From: Clostridia bacterium
GTDB lineage: Bacteria > Bacillota > Clostridia > Oscillospirales > CAG-272
DNA length: 56,625 bases
Assembly: GCA_017556745.1 (NCBI GenBank)
Contig: JAFYMF010000042.1
Location: forward strand, 1-56,625
Direction of reading: 5' to 3'
Shown here: positions 1-7,942 of the stretch, piece by piece
Numbering within the stretch: position 1 is the stretch's first letter
Layout: every line of letters begins with the position of its first letter
Notes under the pieces: model-generated
What the model saw: the letters and a program-made list of their open reading frames with translations, nothing else
Databases searched by the model: none
What the model was told of the DNA's origin: nothing
Program-made: the position numbers and the translations under genes

Positions 1-459
1 AGGCTCTTCACTTCCGCTTGTCAGAACATAAGCAGACCAATCCTCGTGGCAAGCAGAATCTCCGTACAAAGGATTCTCCACATCTATTATGAACGGCTCA
101 TTTTCTCCTTCATAAAACGTCAGGTTAATATGATCTGTATATAAGGCAATCGGAATGCTGTCCGTGTAAACACCAACATACTCACCGTCCGGCGCAACCA
201 AGTGAAAATTACCTCGTAGAGTCACATCTCCTTCAGTAGAAGAAATGTGCTTTCCTTTTTCGATTTTTTGCCACTGCCCATCGGCGATACGGTACTCACC
301 ATCAAAATATACACCGGCCACCATAGCAGGTGCTGCTTGCATACTGTTGGCATTGCCGTGCCACAACAAAACAACCGCTAAGAGAATTATTAACACAACT
401 CCTACTATCTTAAGTGAGGCTATATTTAAAAAAAGAGAATTCGCTTTTTTGTTATTCAT
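1..459 (-). CDS. Membrane-anchored sensor-like protein, N-terminal part (runs off left edge)
   Basis: An open frame of 153 codons starts at ATG 457-459 and is still open at base 1, so only the N-terminus is visible. GGAGGAG lies about 7 bases before the ATG. Residues 18-34 form one hydrophobic segment (IVGVVLIILLAVVLLW). After it comes a soluble, apparently extracytoplasmic stretch with the pieces GVYFDGEYRIADGQW, GNFHLVAPDGEY and SAYVLTSGSEEP. From memory this resembles the sensor part of Firmicutes histidine kinases or GGDEF-type signalling proteins, but no catalytic domain is in the window and the assignment is an inference. It follows a broken helix-turn-helix gene by 29 bases, probably in one transcript. 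Such a pair is often seen on mobile elements, but no integrase or end is visible here. Confidence 0.65.
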   Translation of the reverse strand, partial: MNNKKANSLFLNIASLKIVGVVLIILLAVVLLWHGNANSMQAAPAMVAGVYFDGEYRIADGQWQKIEKGKHISSTEGDVTLRGNFHLVAPDGEYVGVYTDSIPIALYTDHINLTFYEGENEPFIIDVENPLYGDSACHEDWSAYVLTSGSEEP

Positions 460-488
460 TATCGTTTCTCCTCCAAGGAATCTTTCGC

Positions 489-710
489 TCAATATTTTTC
501 CTTGCTTTCTTGCAAGATGATTTCTGATATATCTCCAATATCACAATTCAAAGCCTGACAAATACGAACAAGGACGTCTGTGTTAACATTTTCGTTTTTT
601 CCCATTTTGGTTACAGAGGATTGACTTATGCCCGAAAGCGCTATAAGGTCTTTCTATTTCATATCTCGATTAATGAGAAGTTTCCAAAGTTTTTTATAAC
701 TGATAGCCAT
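489..710 (-). pseudogene. XRE-family helix-turn-helix regulator interrupted by an in-frame TAG
   Basis: Reading from ATG 708-710 gives MAISYKKLWKLLINRDMK, then TAG (654-656, codon 19), then in the same frame KDLIALSGISQSSVTKMGKN followed by ENVNTDVLVRICQALNCDIGD, ending in TGA at 489-491. The whole frame is 73 residues, the usual size of the small XRE/Cro-type regulators with this opening and helix-turn-helix. The TAG falls just before helix 2 and no ATG or GTG restores the DNA-binding part, so the gene looks inactive unless the stop is suppressed. An AGGAG site precedes the start, and a good promoter with a palindromic operator lies upstream, which suggests the promoter outlived the coding sequence. 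A single substitution (AAG to TAG) would explain the break. Confidence 0.75.
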
Positions 711-753
711 GAGTTCAGCTCCTATAGAAGGTTGTTTAAAATGATTTTCTCTT

Positions 754-788
754 ATTCTATCACAAAAACATTGTGTATGCAATGTTTT
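754..788 (-). promoter_or_regulatory. Promoter with overlapping palindromic operator
   Basis: On the minus strand TTGCAT (777-782) and TAGAAT (754-759) are 17 bases apart. A perfect 9-bp inverted repeat, AAAACATTG (765-773) and CAATGTTTT (780-788) with a 6-base spacer, covers the -35 box and the spacer. This is the layout of an autoregulated repressor operator for the helix-turn-helix gene downstream. Confidence 0.6.
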
Positions 789-842
789 ATGACTGATTGT
801 ATCACATTTAAACTAAGTTAAACTTTCCTATATAAAAAAGAA

Positions 843-879
843 AATACCGAGAAAACCTTTTATGGTTCTTCTCGGTATT
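843..879 (-). terminator. Rho-independent terminator after solute-binding protein gene
   Basis: AATACCGAGAA (843-853) pairs with TTCTCGGTATT (869-879); on the minus strand the stem is followed by a T-rich run (831-842). It ends the transcript of the lipoprotein gene at 999-2513. Confidence 0.8.
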
Positions 880-998
880 CATCTTTTGCTTTCGCCACAC
901 CCGATAAATAGTGTATTTTAATAGGTTTTCAAATTACTTCCTTATCGCGTGCCGGCAAAAGACAGGGTGTTGTACATATTAATTGTGTACTGCTAAAA

Positions 999-2513
999 TT
1001 AGCAATCAAGATCGGAGATGATATTTTTCATTTCCTTAAGGCCAAGGGGAAGCATCTTCTCAGTCTTTGCATAAGCGGTAGCAAAGGACTTCTTTCCATC
1101 GTAAATAAGAGATCTGAAAACTGTTGATCCGGGAAGGCCAAGCTGACGACCGTATATCCAAACAGGGTCTACCTTAACGTTAGTAGTGATAGTATCAAGC
1201 ATCTTTCTTGACTGCGGGTCGTTAGCATATCTGCCCTTAAGAACCATATTGTAGTAGGTAGGCTGAACAGTTCTGTATGACTCGTATGCCATTACCTCAA
1301 GAACCGCACCGCTCATCTCGGGATCGGCAACAGTCTTGGGAACCATAAATACGGTATACTGGTCATGAGCGTAGGTGTAGTAATCATCCTGCTTCTCATC
1401 GTACTTCGGAATGGGAAGAATACCGTACTCATCCTGCATATTTCTGAGCTCTGCTGACTCTGCATACTTAAGATGAATTGACGCAAAGAGAAGATTACCG
1501 CTTGCAAACATATCACGCGCGGTGTTGAATCCCTTGGTATCGATAGTATCATAGGTACCGGGATTTTCACGGATGAGATAATAAACCTTTTCAAACGCGT
1601 TTGATATCTTTTCCTTATCGGTACTGTCAAACTCAAACCAACCGTCCTCATCCTTTGAAATCATAGTCATATCAAAGGAGCTCCAGAACATATCACAGTT
1701 CTCATAGTGGTTGATAGCAAGGCCGTAACGGTCGTTTTCATCCTTGATGTCATCACCGTTGTTATCATTGTAAAGGTCGGTTATCATTGAGTTGAGATAG
1801 TCGATAGTCCATCTGCCTTCCTCAACTACGGTATACATATCCTCAACCTGAAGATCTACACCCAGATCCTTGTTGTAATACATTACAAACATAAGTCTGG
1901 TAAGAGAGAGTGCGGGAGCACCGGTGATACAGTAAAGACGGTCACCCATCTCTGCCTGCTCTATCCAGTACTGAGACCACCAGGGCTTGGTGGGATCGAG
2001 ATATGTGTCAATATCGTTTTCATAAAGGTTGTACATGAGACCCTCATTGATCATGGGAGTACCATATGCAACAGAACCGGCAACTATATCATAGGTCTGG
2101 TCACCGGAGCCAACCATAAGAGTTACCTTTTTCTGAAGCTCCTCCTTGTCCTCCGCACCAACCTGAATAATATCCTTAAGACCAAGGATATCACATACAG
2201 CCATGTTTCTGTTATAAACCGAGTCCTTTACAGGTTCACCTGTAAGTTCCTCAACCCAAACCTCGTTCGTCGCCCATTCATTAGTGTTTTTTCTTGACAG
2301 AATGGTAATGGTTTCACCACTGTAATTAAGTGCAGCAAGAGCTTCATCGATAGGCTCGATATCTACCGTAACGATATCAGTGCTGGCAGTAGTATCCGCC
2401 GGATTTGATACAGGGGCTTTAGTCGTATCCTTTGAATCGCCGGATCCGGAACAAGCCACAAGTACAGTAAGCATCATTGCCAAAACAATGACCAGTGCAA
2501 TTGTACGTTTCAC
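999..2513 (-). CDS. ABC-type extracellular solute-binding lipoprotein (paralog A)
   Basis: This 504-residue protein begins with a lipoprotein signal: MKR, a hydrophobic core, and lipobox LVAC with the lipidated cysteine at 21, then a Ser/Asp/Thr-rich linker. The mature part has the features of family-1 (sugar-type) solute-binding proteins, such as MFVMYYNKDL, WTIDYLN and the EFhand-like DNNGDDIKDENDRYGL segment. It should sit on the outer face of the membrane and deliver a ligand to an ABC permease. No permease or ATPase gene is nearby. The start is GTG at 2511-2513 with AAGGAGAAAA just upstream; no ATG is better placed. It has its own strong promoter and terminator, so it is monocistronic. 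It is a close tandem paralog of the protein at 2791-4311 and a more distant one of that at 19382-20881. The ligand cannot be told from the sequence. Confidence 0.88.
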   Translation of the reverse strand: MKRTIALVIVLAMMLTVLVACSGSGDSKDTTKAPVSNPADTTASTDIVTVDIEPIDEALAALNYSGETITILSRKNTNEWATNEVWVEELTGEPVKDSVYNRNMAVCDILGLKDIIQVGAEDKEELQKKVTLMVGSGDQTYDIVAGSVAYGTPMINEGLMYNLYENDIDTYLDPTKPWWSQYWIEQAEMGDRLYCITGAPALSLTRLMFVMYYNKDLGVDLQVEDMYTVVEEGRWTIDYLNSMITDLYNDNNGDDIKDENDRYGLAINHYENCDMFWSSFDMTMISKDEDGWFEFDSTDKEKISNAFEKVYYLIRENPGTYDTIDTKGFNTARDMFASGNLLFASIHLKYAESAELRNMQDEYGILPIPKYDEKQDDYYTYAHDQYTVFMVPKTVADPEMSGAVLEVMAYESYRTVQPTYYNMVLKGRYANDPQSRKMLDTITTNVKVDPVWIYGRQLGLPGSTVFRSLIYDGKKSFATAYAKTEKMLPLGLKEMKNIISDLDC

Positions 2514-2545
2514 CGTTTTTCTCCTTCATAAACAAATATTTATCT

Positions 2546-2555
2546 CAATCGATTG
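2546..2555. promoter_or_regulatory. LacI-type operator candidate in the leader of solute-binding protein A
   Basis: CAATCGATTG is a perfect 10-bp palindrome with a central CG, the form typical of LacI/GalR-family operators. It lies about 33 bases before the GTG start. A second, imperfect palindrome (TGTTTGGTGTACTAAACACA, 2604-2623) lies between it and the promoter. Binding is an inference. Confidence 0.3.
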
Positions 2556-2658
2556 CGCAAAGAGTAAGCAAACACCCGAGCGCCGTCAGATATGAGCCAC
2601 TTCTGTTTGGTGTACTAAACACACCGATTTTAAAGCAACCTAAAAAAATCCTCTTATT

Positions 2659-2687
2659 ATTATATATAAAAAAAAACAATATGTCAA
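2659..2687 (-). promoter_or_regulatory. Strong sigma-A promoter for solute-binding protein A
   Basis: Perfect consensus boxes on the minus strand: TTGACA (2682-2687), 17 bases, TATAAT (2659-2664). Transcription would start near 2652 and give a leader of about 140 bases, long enough for regulation. Confidence 0.8.
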
Positions 2688-2723
2688 TATATTGACAGTA
2701 TATTACTACTGAAGAAAGAAAAA

Positions 2724-2755
2724 GCAGTACCGGTTCCTCTCGGGCACGGTACTGC
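2724..2755 (-). terminator. Terminator of the 6672-2791 operon
   Basis: GCAGTACCG (2724-2732) pairs with CGGTACTGC (2747-2755). On the minus strand it is followed by a T/C-rich run. It separates solute-binding protein B from the promoter of protein A. Confidence 0.7.
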
Positions 2756-2790
2756 AGCGCAGATCAATTACGTGAAGTATCTATTTGCGA

Positions 2791-4311
2791 TCAGTATTCG
2801 ATTTTTGAAATGATTTTTTTGATTTCTTTGATCATGAACGGAAGCTTTTTCTCTATACCTGCATAGTTAGAGGCAAATGTCCGGCTTTCAGCAAAAATAG
2901 GTGTTCTGAAAACCTTAGCAGTAGGAAGAGTGAACATCTGACCGTAGATCCATGCGGGATCCAAAGTAAAGTTTGTAGTAATGGCATCCAGCATTTTTCT
3001 TGACTCCGGATCGTTTGCATATCTGCCCTTGAGCACAACGTTATAATACGCGGGCTGCACAGTTCTGTATGATTCGTACGCCATTGTCTCAAGCACCGCA
3101 CCGCTAAGCTCAGGATCGTCAACGGTTTTGGGAACCATAAATACGGTATACTGGTCATGTGCATAGGTATAATAGTCATCCTGCTTCTCATTGTACTTAG
3201 GAATTGGAAGGATACCGTATTCATCTTGCATATTTCTAAATTCGTGTGACTCAGCAAATTTGAGATGAAGTGCTGCAAAAAGTGTATTGCCGTCGGCAAA
3301 CATATCCCGGCTGATATAGAATCCATTTCCGTCTCCGGTATCAAAGCTTCCCGGATTTTCATGAATAAGATAGAACACCTTGTCAAAAGCGATGGATATT
3401 TTCTCCTTGTCGCTGTTATCAAACACAAACCAACCATCTTCGTCTTTTGTGAGTATGGTCATATCAAAAGCACTCCAGAACATATCACAGTTCTCATAGT
3501 GGTTTATGGTCAGACCGTAGCGATCTGTCTCATCCTTGATACTATTACCGTCGTTATCGTGATACAAATCACTTACTATCTCGTTAAGATAGTCGATAGT
3601 CCAGCGGCCTTCATTAACCACAGTATACATATCCTCTACCTGAAGATCGGTAGCCAGATTTTTGTTATAGTACATTACAAACATAAGCCTGGTAAGGGTA
3701 AGAGCGGGGGCACCGGTAATACAGTAAAGACGATCGCCCATCTCTGCCTGCTTGATCCAATAATTAGACCACCAAGGCTTTGTGGGGTCAAGATATGTAT
3801 CTATTCCGTTACTGTAGAGATTGTACATCATCCCCTTATCGATCATTGGGGTACCGTAATAAACAGATGCGGCAACTATATCATATGTAGTATCTCCGGA
3901 CTCGACCATAAGAGTCGCCTTCTGCTGAAGTGCATCTCTTCCGTCAGCAGAGATCTGAACGATATCCTTGAGTCCGAGAATATCACACACAGCCAGATTT
4001 CTGTTATATATAGAATCATTTATCGGGTCAGATGTAAGTTCTTCAACCCAAAGTTCATCGGTAGACCAGTCCTCTGTGTTGCCCCTTGCAAGTATAGTGA
4101 TAGTCCTGTCCCCACCGTAATTAAGTGCGGCAAGACTTTCATCAATAGGCTCGATATCTACTGTAAAGATATCAGGATCGGCGGTAGTATCCGCAGGACT
4201 CGATACAGGGGCTTGGGTAGTATCCTTTGAACCGTTTGAAGATCCCGAACAAGCAATCAAAAGTGACAACATCATTGACAGAACTATCAACAATGCAAAC
4301 ACACGCTTCAT
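2791..4311 (-). CDS. ABC-type extracellular solute-binding lipoprotein (paralog B)
   Basis: This 506-residue lipoprotein has signal MKRVFALLIVLSMML, lipobox LIAC and lipidated Cys21, followed by a Ser/Gly/Asp/Thr linker. It matches paralog A along its whole length (for example YAHDQYTVFMVPKTV and GAPALTLTRLMFVMYYNK), so the two arose by tandem duplication. The role expected is ligand capture for an ABC importer at the outer membrane face; no permease genes adjoin. The start ATG has GAGGTGAAACAAA upstream. It is the last gene of an apparent operon with a membrane protein (4996-6672) and a cytidylate-kinase-like gene (4350-4964): the gaps are 31 and 38 bases and hold no promoter that I can see. 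So the two neighbouring paralogs are under different promoters. Confidence 0.88.
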   Translation of the reverse strand: MKRVFALLIVLSMMLSLLIACSGSSNGSKDTTQAPVSSPADTTADPDIFTVDIEPIDESLAALNYGGDRTITILARGNTEDWSTDELWVEELTSDPINDSIYNRNLAVCDILGLKDIVQISADGRDALQQKATLMVESGDTTYDIVAASVYYGTPMIDKGMMYNLYSNGIDTYLDPTKPWWSNYWIKQAEMGDRLYCITGAPALTLTRLMFVMYYNKNLATDLQVEDMYTVVNEGRWTIDYLNEIVSDLYHDNDGNSIKDETDRYGLTINHYENCDMFWSAFDMTILTKDEDGWFVFDNSDKEKISIAFDKVFYLIHENPGSFDTGDGNGFYISRDMFADGNTLFAALHLKFAESHEFRNMQDEYGILPIPKYNEKQDDYYTYAHDQYTVFMVPKTVDDPELSGAVLETMAYESYRTVQPAYYNVVLKGRYANDPESRKMLDAITTNFTLDPAWIYGQMFTLPTAKVFRTPIFAESRTFASNYAGIEKKLPFMIKEIKKIISKIEY

Positions 4312-4349
4312 TTTGTTTCACCTCAAACACAAACAACAAATAATTTATC

Positions 4350-4964
4350 TTAGCCGATCTTCTCTGCGGCGGCAAGAATGACCTCAACACAACCGTCAAT
4401 ACCCAGCTTTGAGCTGTCAAGCATCAAATCGTATGCTTCCCTATCCTCCCAGCCGGAGGTACAGTTCATGTTGTAGAAATTTGCGCGACGCTTATCGTAC
4501 TTTTTAAGCACTCCGTTTACCTCCTTTTCGGAGATACCGTATTCATCCACCGCACGGCGGACACGCGCCTCCTTGTCGGAATAAATGAATACTCTCAGAC
4601 AATCGTCCCTGTCCGCAAGGATATGACCTGCCGCATGGCCGATTATCACACAACGCTCATCCTTCTCTGCTATCTCATTTATTACATCAGTCTCGGCAAT
4701 AAACAGTTTATCCGCCGGAGGGATCATATCAGGGGTACGCATAACTGCACCCGGAGTCATAATAAATGAGTAGAGCATACTGTTGGTTGCACTCTCTTCT
4801 ATATCCTGAAGATATTCGCGGCTCATACCAATGCGATCGGCGGCAACGTCAAGGATCTCATGGCCGTAGCACTTGATCCCGAGTCTATCTGCAATCATAC
4901 GTCCGATACGGCTGCCACCGCTGGCATACTGTCTTTCGATAGTTATAATATTACGTTTTTTCAT
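4350..4964 (-). CDS. Cytidylate kinase-like family protein (AAA-type P-loop kinase)
   Basis: This 204-residue protein starts with MKKRNIITIERQYASGGSRI, where the P-loop region reads RQYASGGSRIG, the variant found in the cytidylate-kinase-like family (Pfam Cytidylate_kin2) rather than the GPAGSGKS loop of true Cmk. GHEILDVAADRIGMSREYLQDIEE and the Arg-rich DKEARVRRAVDEYGISEKE segment (lid region) also fit. It is cytoplasmic. The biological substrate of this family is not established; nucleoside monophosphate kinase activity is only assumed from homology. It lies between a membrane protein and a solute-binding lipoprotein in one operon, which is odd for a nucleotide kinase. Confidence 0.8.
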   Translation of the reverse strand: MKKRNIITIERQYASGGSRIGRMIADRLGIKCYGHEILDVAADRIGMSREYLQDIEESATNSMLYSFIMTPGAVMRTPDMIPPADKLFIAETDVINEIAEKDERCVIIGHAAGHILADRDDCLRVFIYSDKEARVRRAVDEYGISEKEVNGVLKKYDKRRANFYNMNCTSGWEDREAYDLMLDSSKLGIDGCVEVILAAAEKIG

Positions 4965-4995
4965 GTGTCTCTAATTATCCTTTCACAAAAAAGAA

Positions 4996-6672
4996 CTATT
5001 CTGCTCCTTGTGTCTGTAAAAATTCGATCTTGACAACTTCAAGAGGCTCTGCGGAGGGATCATAACTTATTTCTACAGTATCACCTGATTCAAGGAATGC
5101 AAGGCGAGGGGATACTCTGAGGGAAGCGGAATAAATAGCATCGCTCTCCGAAAGAGAGAAATAATAATAAGTCTCACCGCCAAGAACCACCTGTTTTATC
5201 TCTGCTACGATACCTTTTGCAGTCTCTGTTACTTTATCATCACTGCCGTCGGGGAGCACAAGATCACTCTCGGCAGAGAGCTTCGTAATATAATCTTCCT
5301 TAGCTTCATTGACTGTAGTACCTGTTCCTACCACCTGATAACGGTCAACGTCAACGAAAGCATACATTTTTACAAGACCGGCACCGTCCTTAAGAGACAT
5401 AAAATAGGTAGGACGATCTGCAACATTAAGGAGTATCGGGAATGTGGAATTATATCCGAGATGCTGTACCTGACCTTGAGCAGAGCTCATTGCAGAATAC
5501 TCCTCAGCACCGGGTACAGTATAGAACTTAGTCTCCTTGGTACGGAGATTTACCATTACAAAGCCTACGTTGGATTCATCTCCCGCAACAGAGGTCATTC
5601 CGGTATAAAGATACACGTCATCATTTATAGCTATATAATTATAGCCGCGTGTTGTCTGAAGCACACCCTTCTGTCCGAAAATAGAATTGAGAAAGCCCGA
5701 CTGATACTTGCCGTTATAGTCAAGCTGCTCAACCACAAGCTCACTTGTATATATCTGGTCTACCCAGCTGGGTATCTCACCTATCTTATAATACTCATGC
5801 TCACCGGTGATGGCATTTACAAGCACTGCGCCGTCAATGTCACGTCCGCTCCAAAGTGCGATGCGGTAGGTAACAGTGGGAGCTATCCAGTAGGGAGTAC
5901 CGTTTTCGTCTATTTCAAACGAAACACTTTCAAATATCTTGGTAGGATACTTGAAACGGAGATATCTGTTAACATTACGCATAAGATACTCGCCGGGAGA
6001 ATATTTAATACCCTTCTCGAGGCGTACCAACTCAGTCTCCTGAGTAGTCATATCAACTGTAATATATGCAGGAATCCCCTCTGAAGTATTTCCGATCCAC
6101 TTAAAGAAGTCTCCGTAGTTAAGAGAGGTGACTCTGTATGGTCTGCCCTTGTAGTTTATCTGGGTATAATCCTCACGGATCTCAAACTGAGAAACAAGAT
6201 CGGCCATTTCGCCAAGCTTACGCAGTCCCAGTCGTGACGCGGTGTCCTTGTCAACCACAGGTATCTGTGACATTGACAACTCAACTATATCCTCGGTAAA
6301 ATCACCGTCTTCCTTGGTGATAAGTTCCTTATAGGAGGATGCAAAAAAGAACGGTGAACCGATAAATGAAGCAAAAAATGAAAGTGCGATTATCACTGCT
6401 ACAGGTACTAAAAATATTTTAGTCACCTTTCGCATACTCTTGATCATACCGCGGATATTCTCAGGAGAAACATCACCCCCACTGACGCTCTTTGTAATAC
6501 CGCCAAGAGAAAGAAAATTAACCACATATATGATCACAAGGGAAATCACAACGAAGTTGTAGAAATCACTGCTGCGAAGATTTATCGGGGGAAGCATAAA
6601 CCAAAATATTAAAAATATGGCCAGAACAGTTATAAAAGCACGTATAACTCTGCCAAGCTTATTTCCTTTCAT
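4996..6672 (-). CDS. Conserved membrane protein of unknown function, three N-terminal TM helices and a large outer domain
   Basis: I do not assign a function to this 558-residue protein. Residues about 10-30, 36-56 and 85-107 are hydrophobic membrane segments; the remaining 450 residues are soluble and, by topology, probably outside. That part has repeated beta-rich pieces that describe reading and comparing values, such as YLRFKYPTKIFESVSFEID, WIAPTVTYRIALWSG and FVMVNLRTKETKFYTVPGAEE. Similar long proteins are common in Clostridia as conserved hypothetical membrane proteins. The start ATG has GGAGGTGC before it, and a promoter lies at 6728-6756, so it is the first gene of the operon with the cytidylate-kinase-like gene and solute-binding protein B. 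It stops with TAG (4996-4998), showing that TAG is a normal stop here. Confidence 0.75.
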   Translation of the reverse strand: MKGNKLGRVIRAFITVLAIFLIFWFMLPPINLRSSDFYNFVVISLVIIYVVNFLSLGGITKSVSGGDVSPENIRGMIKSMRKVTKIFLVPVAVIIALSFFASFIGSPFFFASSYKELITKEDGDFTEDIVELSMSQIPVVDKDTASRLGLRKLGEMADLVSQFEIREDYTQINYKGRPYRVTSLNYGDFFKWIGNTSEGIPAYITVDMTTQETELVRLEKGIKYSPGEYLMRNVNRYLRFKYPTKIFESVSFEIDENGTPYWIAPTVTYRIALWSGRDIDGAVLVNAITGEHEYYKIGEIPSWVDQIYTSELVVEQLDYNGKYQSGFLNSIFGQKGVLQTTRGYNYIAINDDVYLYTGMTSVAGDESNVGFVMVNLRTKETKFYTVPGAEEYSAMSSAQGQVQHLGYNSTFPILLNVADRPTYFMSLKDGAGLVKMYAFVDVDRYQVVGTGTTVNEAKEDYITKLSAESDLVLPDGSDDKVTETAKGIVAEIKQVVLGGETYYYFSLSESDAIYSASLRVSPRLAFLESGDTVEISYDPSAEPLEVVKIEFLQTQGAE

Positions 6673-6727
6673 TCAAGCACCTCCATGTGGACTAAACAGT
6701 AAATTATATTATTAATATTCCCCAATA

Positions 6728-6756
6728 AGTGTATCATATATAATAAAAAAAATCAA
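6728..6756 (-). promoter_or_regulatory. Promoter of the membrane protein/kinase-like/lipoprotein operon
   Basis: TTGATT (6751-6756) and TACACT (6728-6733) on the minus strand, 17 bases apart, about 55 bases before the start codon. Confidence 0.55.
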
Positions 6757-6860
6757 CAGCATACATAAGAAAGTATCATATCCCATTAATACCCCCCTTT
6801 TTCTTGATTTTAATTTCAAACAGTGTTAAAATATAAAAAACAAAACCGGTGGTTATAATA

Positions 6861-7514
6861 ATGAACTTCAAAAATATTTTAATACCGAAAAACAAATATA
6901 CCCACATAATCTGGGATTTCAACGGCACTCTCCTTGATGATGTTTCCGCAGCAGTAGCTGCAAACAATATAATGCTGAAAAAACGCGGACTATCCGAAAT
7001 AGAAAGCCTGGATACTTTCTACACTATTGCAGACAGACCAATGTGGGATTTCTACCGTGAAATGGGGTTTGACCTTGAAAAAGAGGATTATAGAATTGTC
7101 GCGGCAGAATGGGGAGAATATTACAGAATGCTCTCCCGGTCCTCATCTCTCTTTCCCGGAGCGATAGATTGTCTACGCCGATTTGAAAGCATGGGAGTAA
7201 ATCAGATAGTTTTGTCTGCATCTGAGAAAAACATTCTCACAGACCAGCTTTCTTCACTTGGTATAATAGATTTTTTCTCGGAAATACTTGGATTAGAAAC
7301 ATTTCATACTATAGATAAGACGAGTATCACAGAATCATGGAAATCAAGGAATCCTGATGCCGTTTCACTTGTTATTGGAGATACGGAAAATGATGTTAAG
7401 ACCGCAAAAATTCTCTCATGTGACTGTATTCTCAAGTGCGGCGGTCACCGAAGTGCCAATTCCCTCTTAAAGCACGGTTATCCGGTTGTAGAATGCTTTA
7501 GTCAATTACTGTAA
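6861..7514 (+). CDS. HAD-superfamily hydrolase, phosphoglycolate-phosphatase-like
   Basis: This 217-residue cytoplasmic protein has the HAD layout: motif I DFNGTLLDD near residues 20-28, a helical cap, motif II VLSAS, and motif III/IV GDTENDVKTAK near the C-terminus. It probably hydrolyses a small phosphate ester; the substrate is unknown. In motif I the second Asp of DxD is Asn (DFN). That Asp is normally the general acid/base, but this DFNGT variant is recurrent in clostridial HAD proteins, so the protein need not be dead. An upstream GTG at 6849 is in frame, but GGTGG (6848-6852) is then the ribosome binding site for ATG 6861, which I prefer. It stands alone between a divergent operon and its own terminator. 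Confidence 0.8.
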   Translation: MNFKNILIPKNKYTHIIWDFNGTLLDDVSAAVAANNIMLKKRGLSEIESLDTFYTIADRPMWDFYREMGFDLEKEDYRIVAAEWGEYYRMLSRSSSLFPGAIDCLRRFESMGVNQIVLSASEKNILTDQLSSLGIIDFFSEILGLETFHTIDKTSITESWKSRNPDAVSLVIGDTENDVKTAKILSCDCILKCGGHRSANSLLKHGYPVVECFSQLL

Positions 7515-7521
7515 AACAATT

Positions 7522-7549
7522 AAAACGACAGTTGATCTGTCGTTTTTTT
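7522..7549 (+). terminator. Terminator of the HAD gene
   Basis: AAAACGACAG (7522-7531) pairs with CTGTCGTTTT (7537-7546), loop TTGAT, followed by a T run, 8 bases after the stop codon. Confidence 0.85.
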
Positions 7550-7746
7550 ATTGACCCGACACAATATTTCTCCGGGGGTATGGGTGACTATGCACGGGAA
7601 AATTCCGTATTATTATATACGGGCAAGGAATATCAGGGAAATACAGCGGGAAAAGGCAAAACGTGTTATGAATAAAAAAGGGGGGTTTTTATATTTTCGA
7701 AAAATAGAAAAGGGGGGTTTTTAGAGTGTGCTGTTTTTCAAAAACC
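7550..7746. other. Intergenic stretch with two A-G6-T5 blocks
   Basis: No gene is seen here. Two near-identical blocks of A run, six G and five T occur at 7674-7690 and 7708-7722. The same A5G6T block appears on the minus strand at 6791-6802, on the other side of the HAD gene. A small inverted repeat (CCGTAT 7605-7610, ATACGG 7617-7622) surrounds an AT-rich core. The function is unknown. Confidence 0.5.
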
Positions 7747-7816
7747 TTAAGTTAAGTTAAGTTAAGTTAAGTCAAGTTAATTCAAGTTAAGTCAAGTTAA
7801 GTCAAGTCAAGTCAAG
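7747..7816. repeat. Pentanucleotide tandem repeat, 14 units of TTAAG/TCAAG
   Basis: Fourteen consecutive 5-base units: five TTAAG, then a mix of TCAAG and TTAAG with one TTAAT, ending in three TCAAG. The only variation of note is T/C at the second position. It lies between convergent genes and covers no coding sequence, so it looks like a microsatellite that may vary in length by slippage. Confidence 0.9.
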
Positions 7817-7866
7817 TAACTGTATGCTTCGAAATCATCCTCAGCATATGACGTGGAGGCGGATGC

Positions 7867-7918
7867 AAAAAAAAGACACCCTTATAGTCTCTCCGAATTT
7901 CAGAGAAGACTATAGGGT
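7867..7918 (-). terminator. Terminator of the GH20 operon
   Basis: ACCCTTATAGTCTCTC (7878-7893) pairs, with one or two mismatches, with GAGAAGACTATAGGGT (7903-7918). On the minus strand the stem is followed by a run of eight T (7867-7874). Confidence 0.85.
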
Positions 7919-7942
7919 ATCCTTTTACTTATTCAAAATATC

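Noticed and set aside
654..656. Recoding of TAG to an amino acid
   Set aside because: TAG ends the membrane protein gene at 4996-4998 in the same window and no other gene contains an in-frame TAG.
7668..7724. An 18-codon frame that starts at ATG 7668 and spans both A-G6-T5 blocks
   Set aside because: No good ribosome binding site and a repetitive sequence; the frame is too short to support.
7747..7816. CRISPR-like array
   Set aside because: The units are five bases long with no spacers, so it is a microsatellite.
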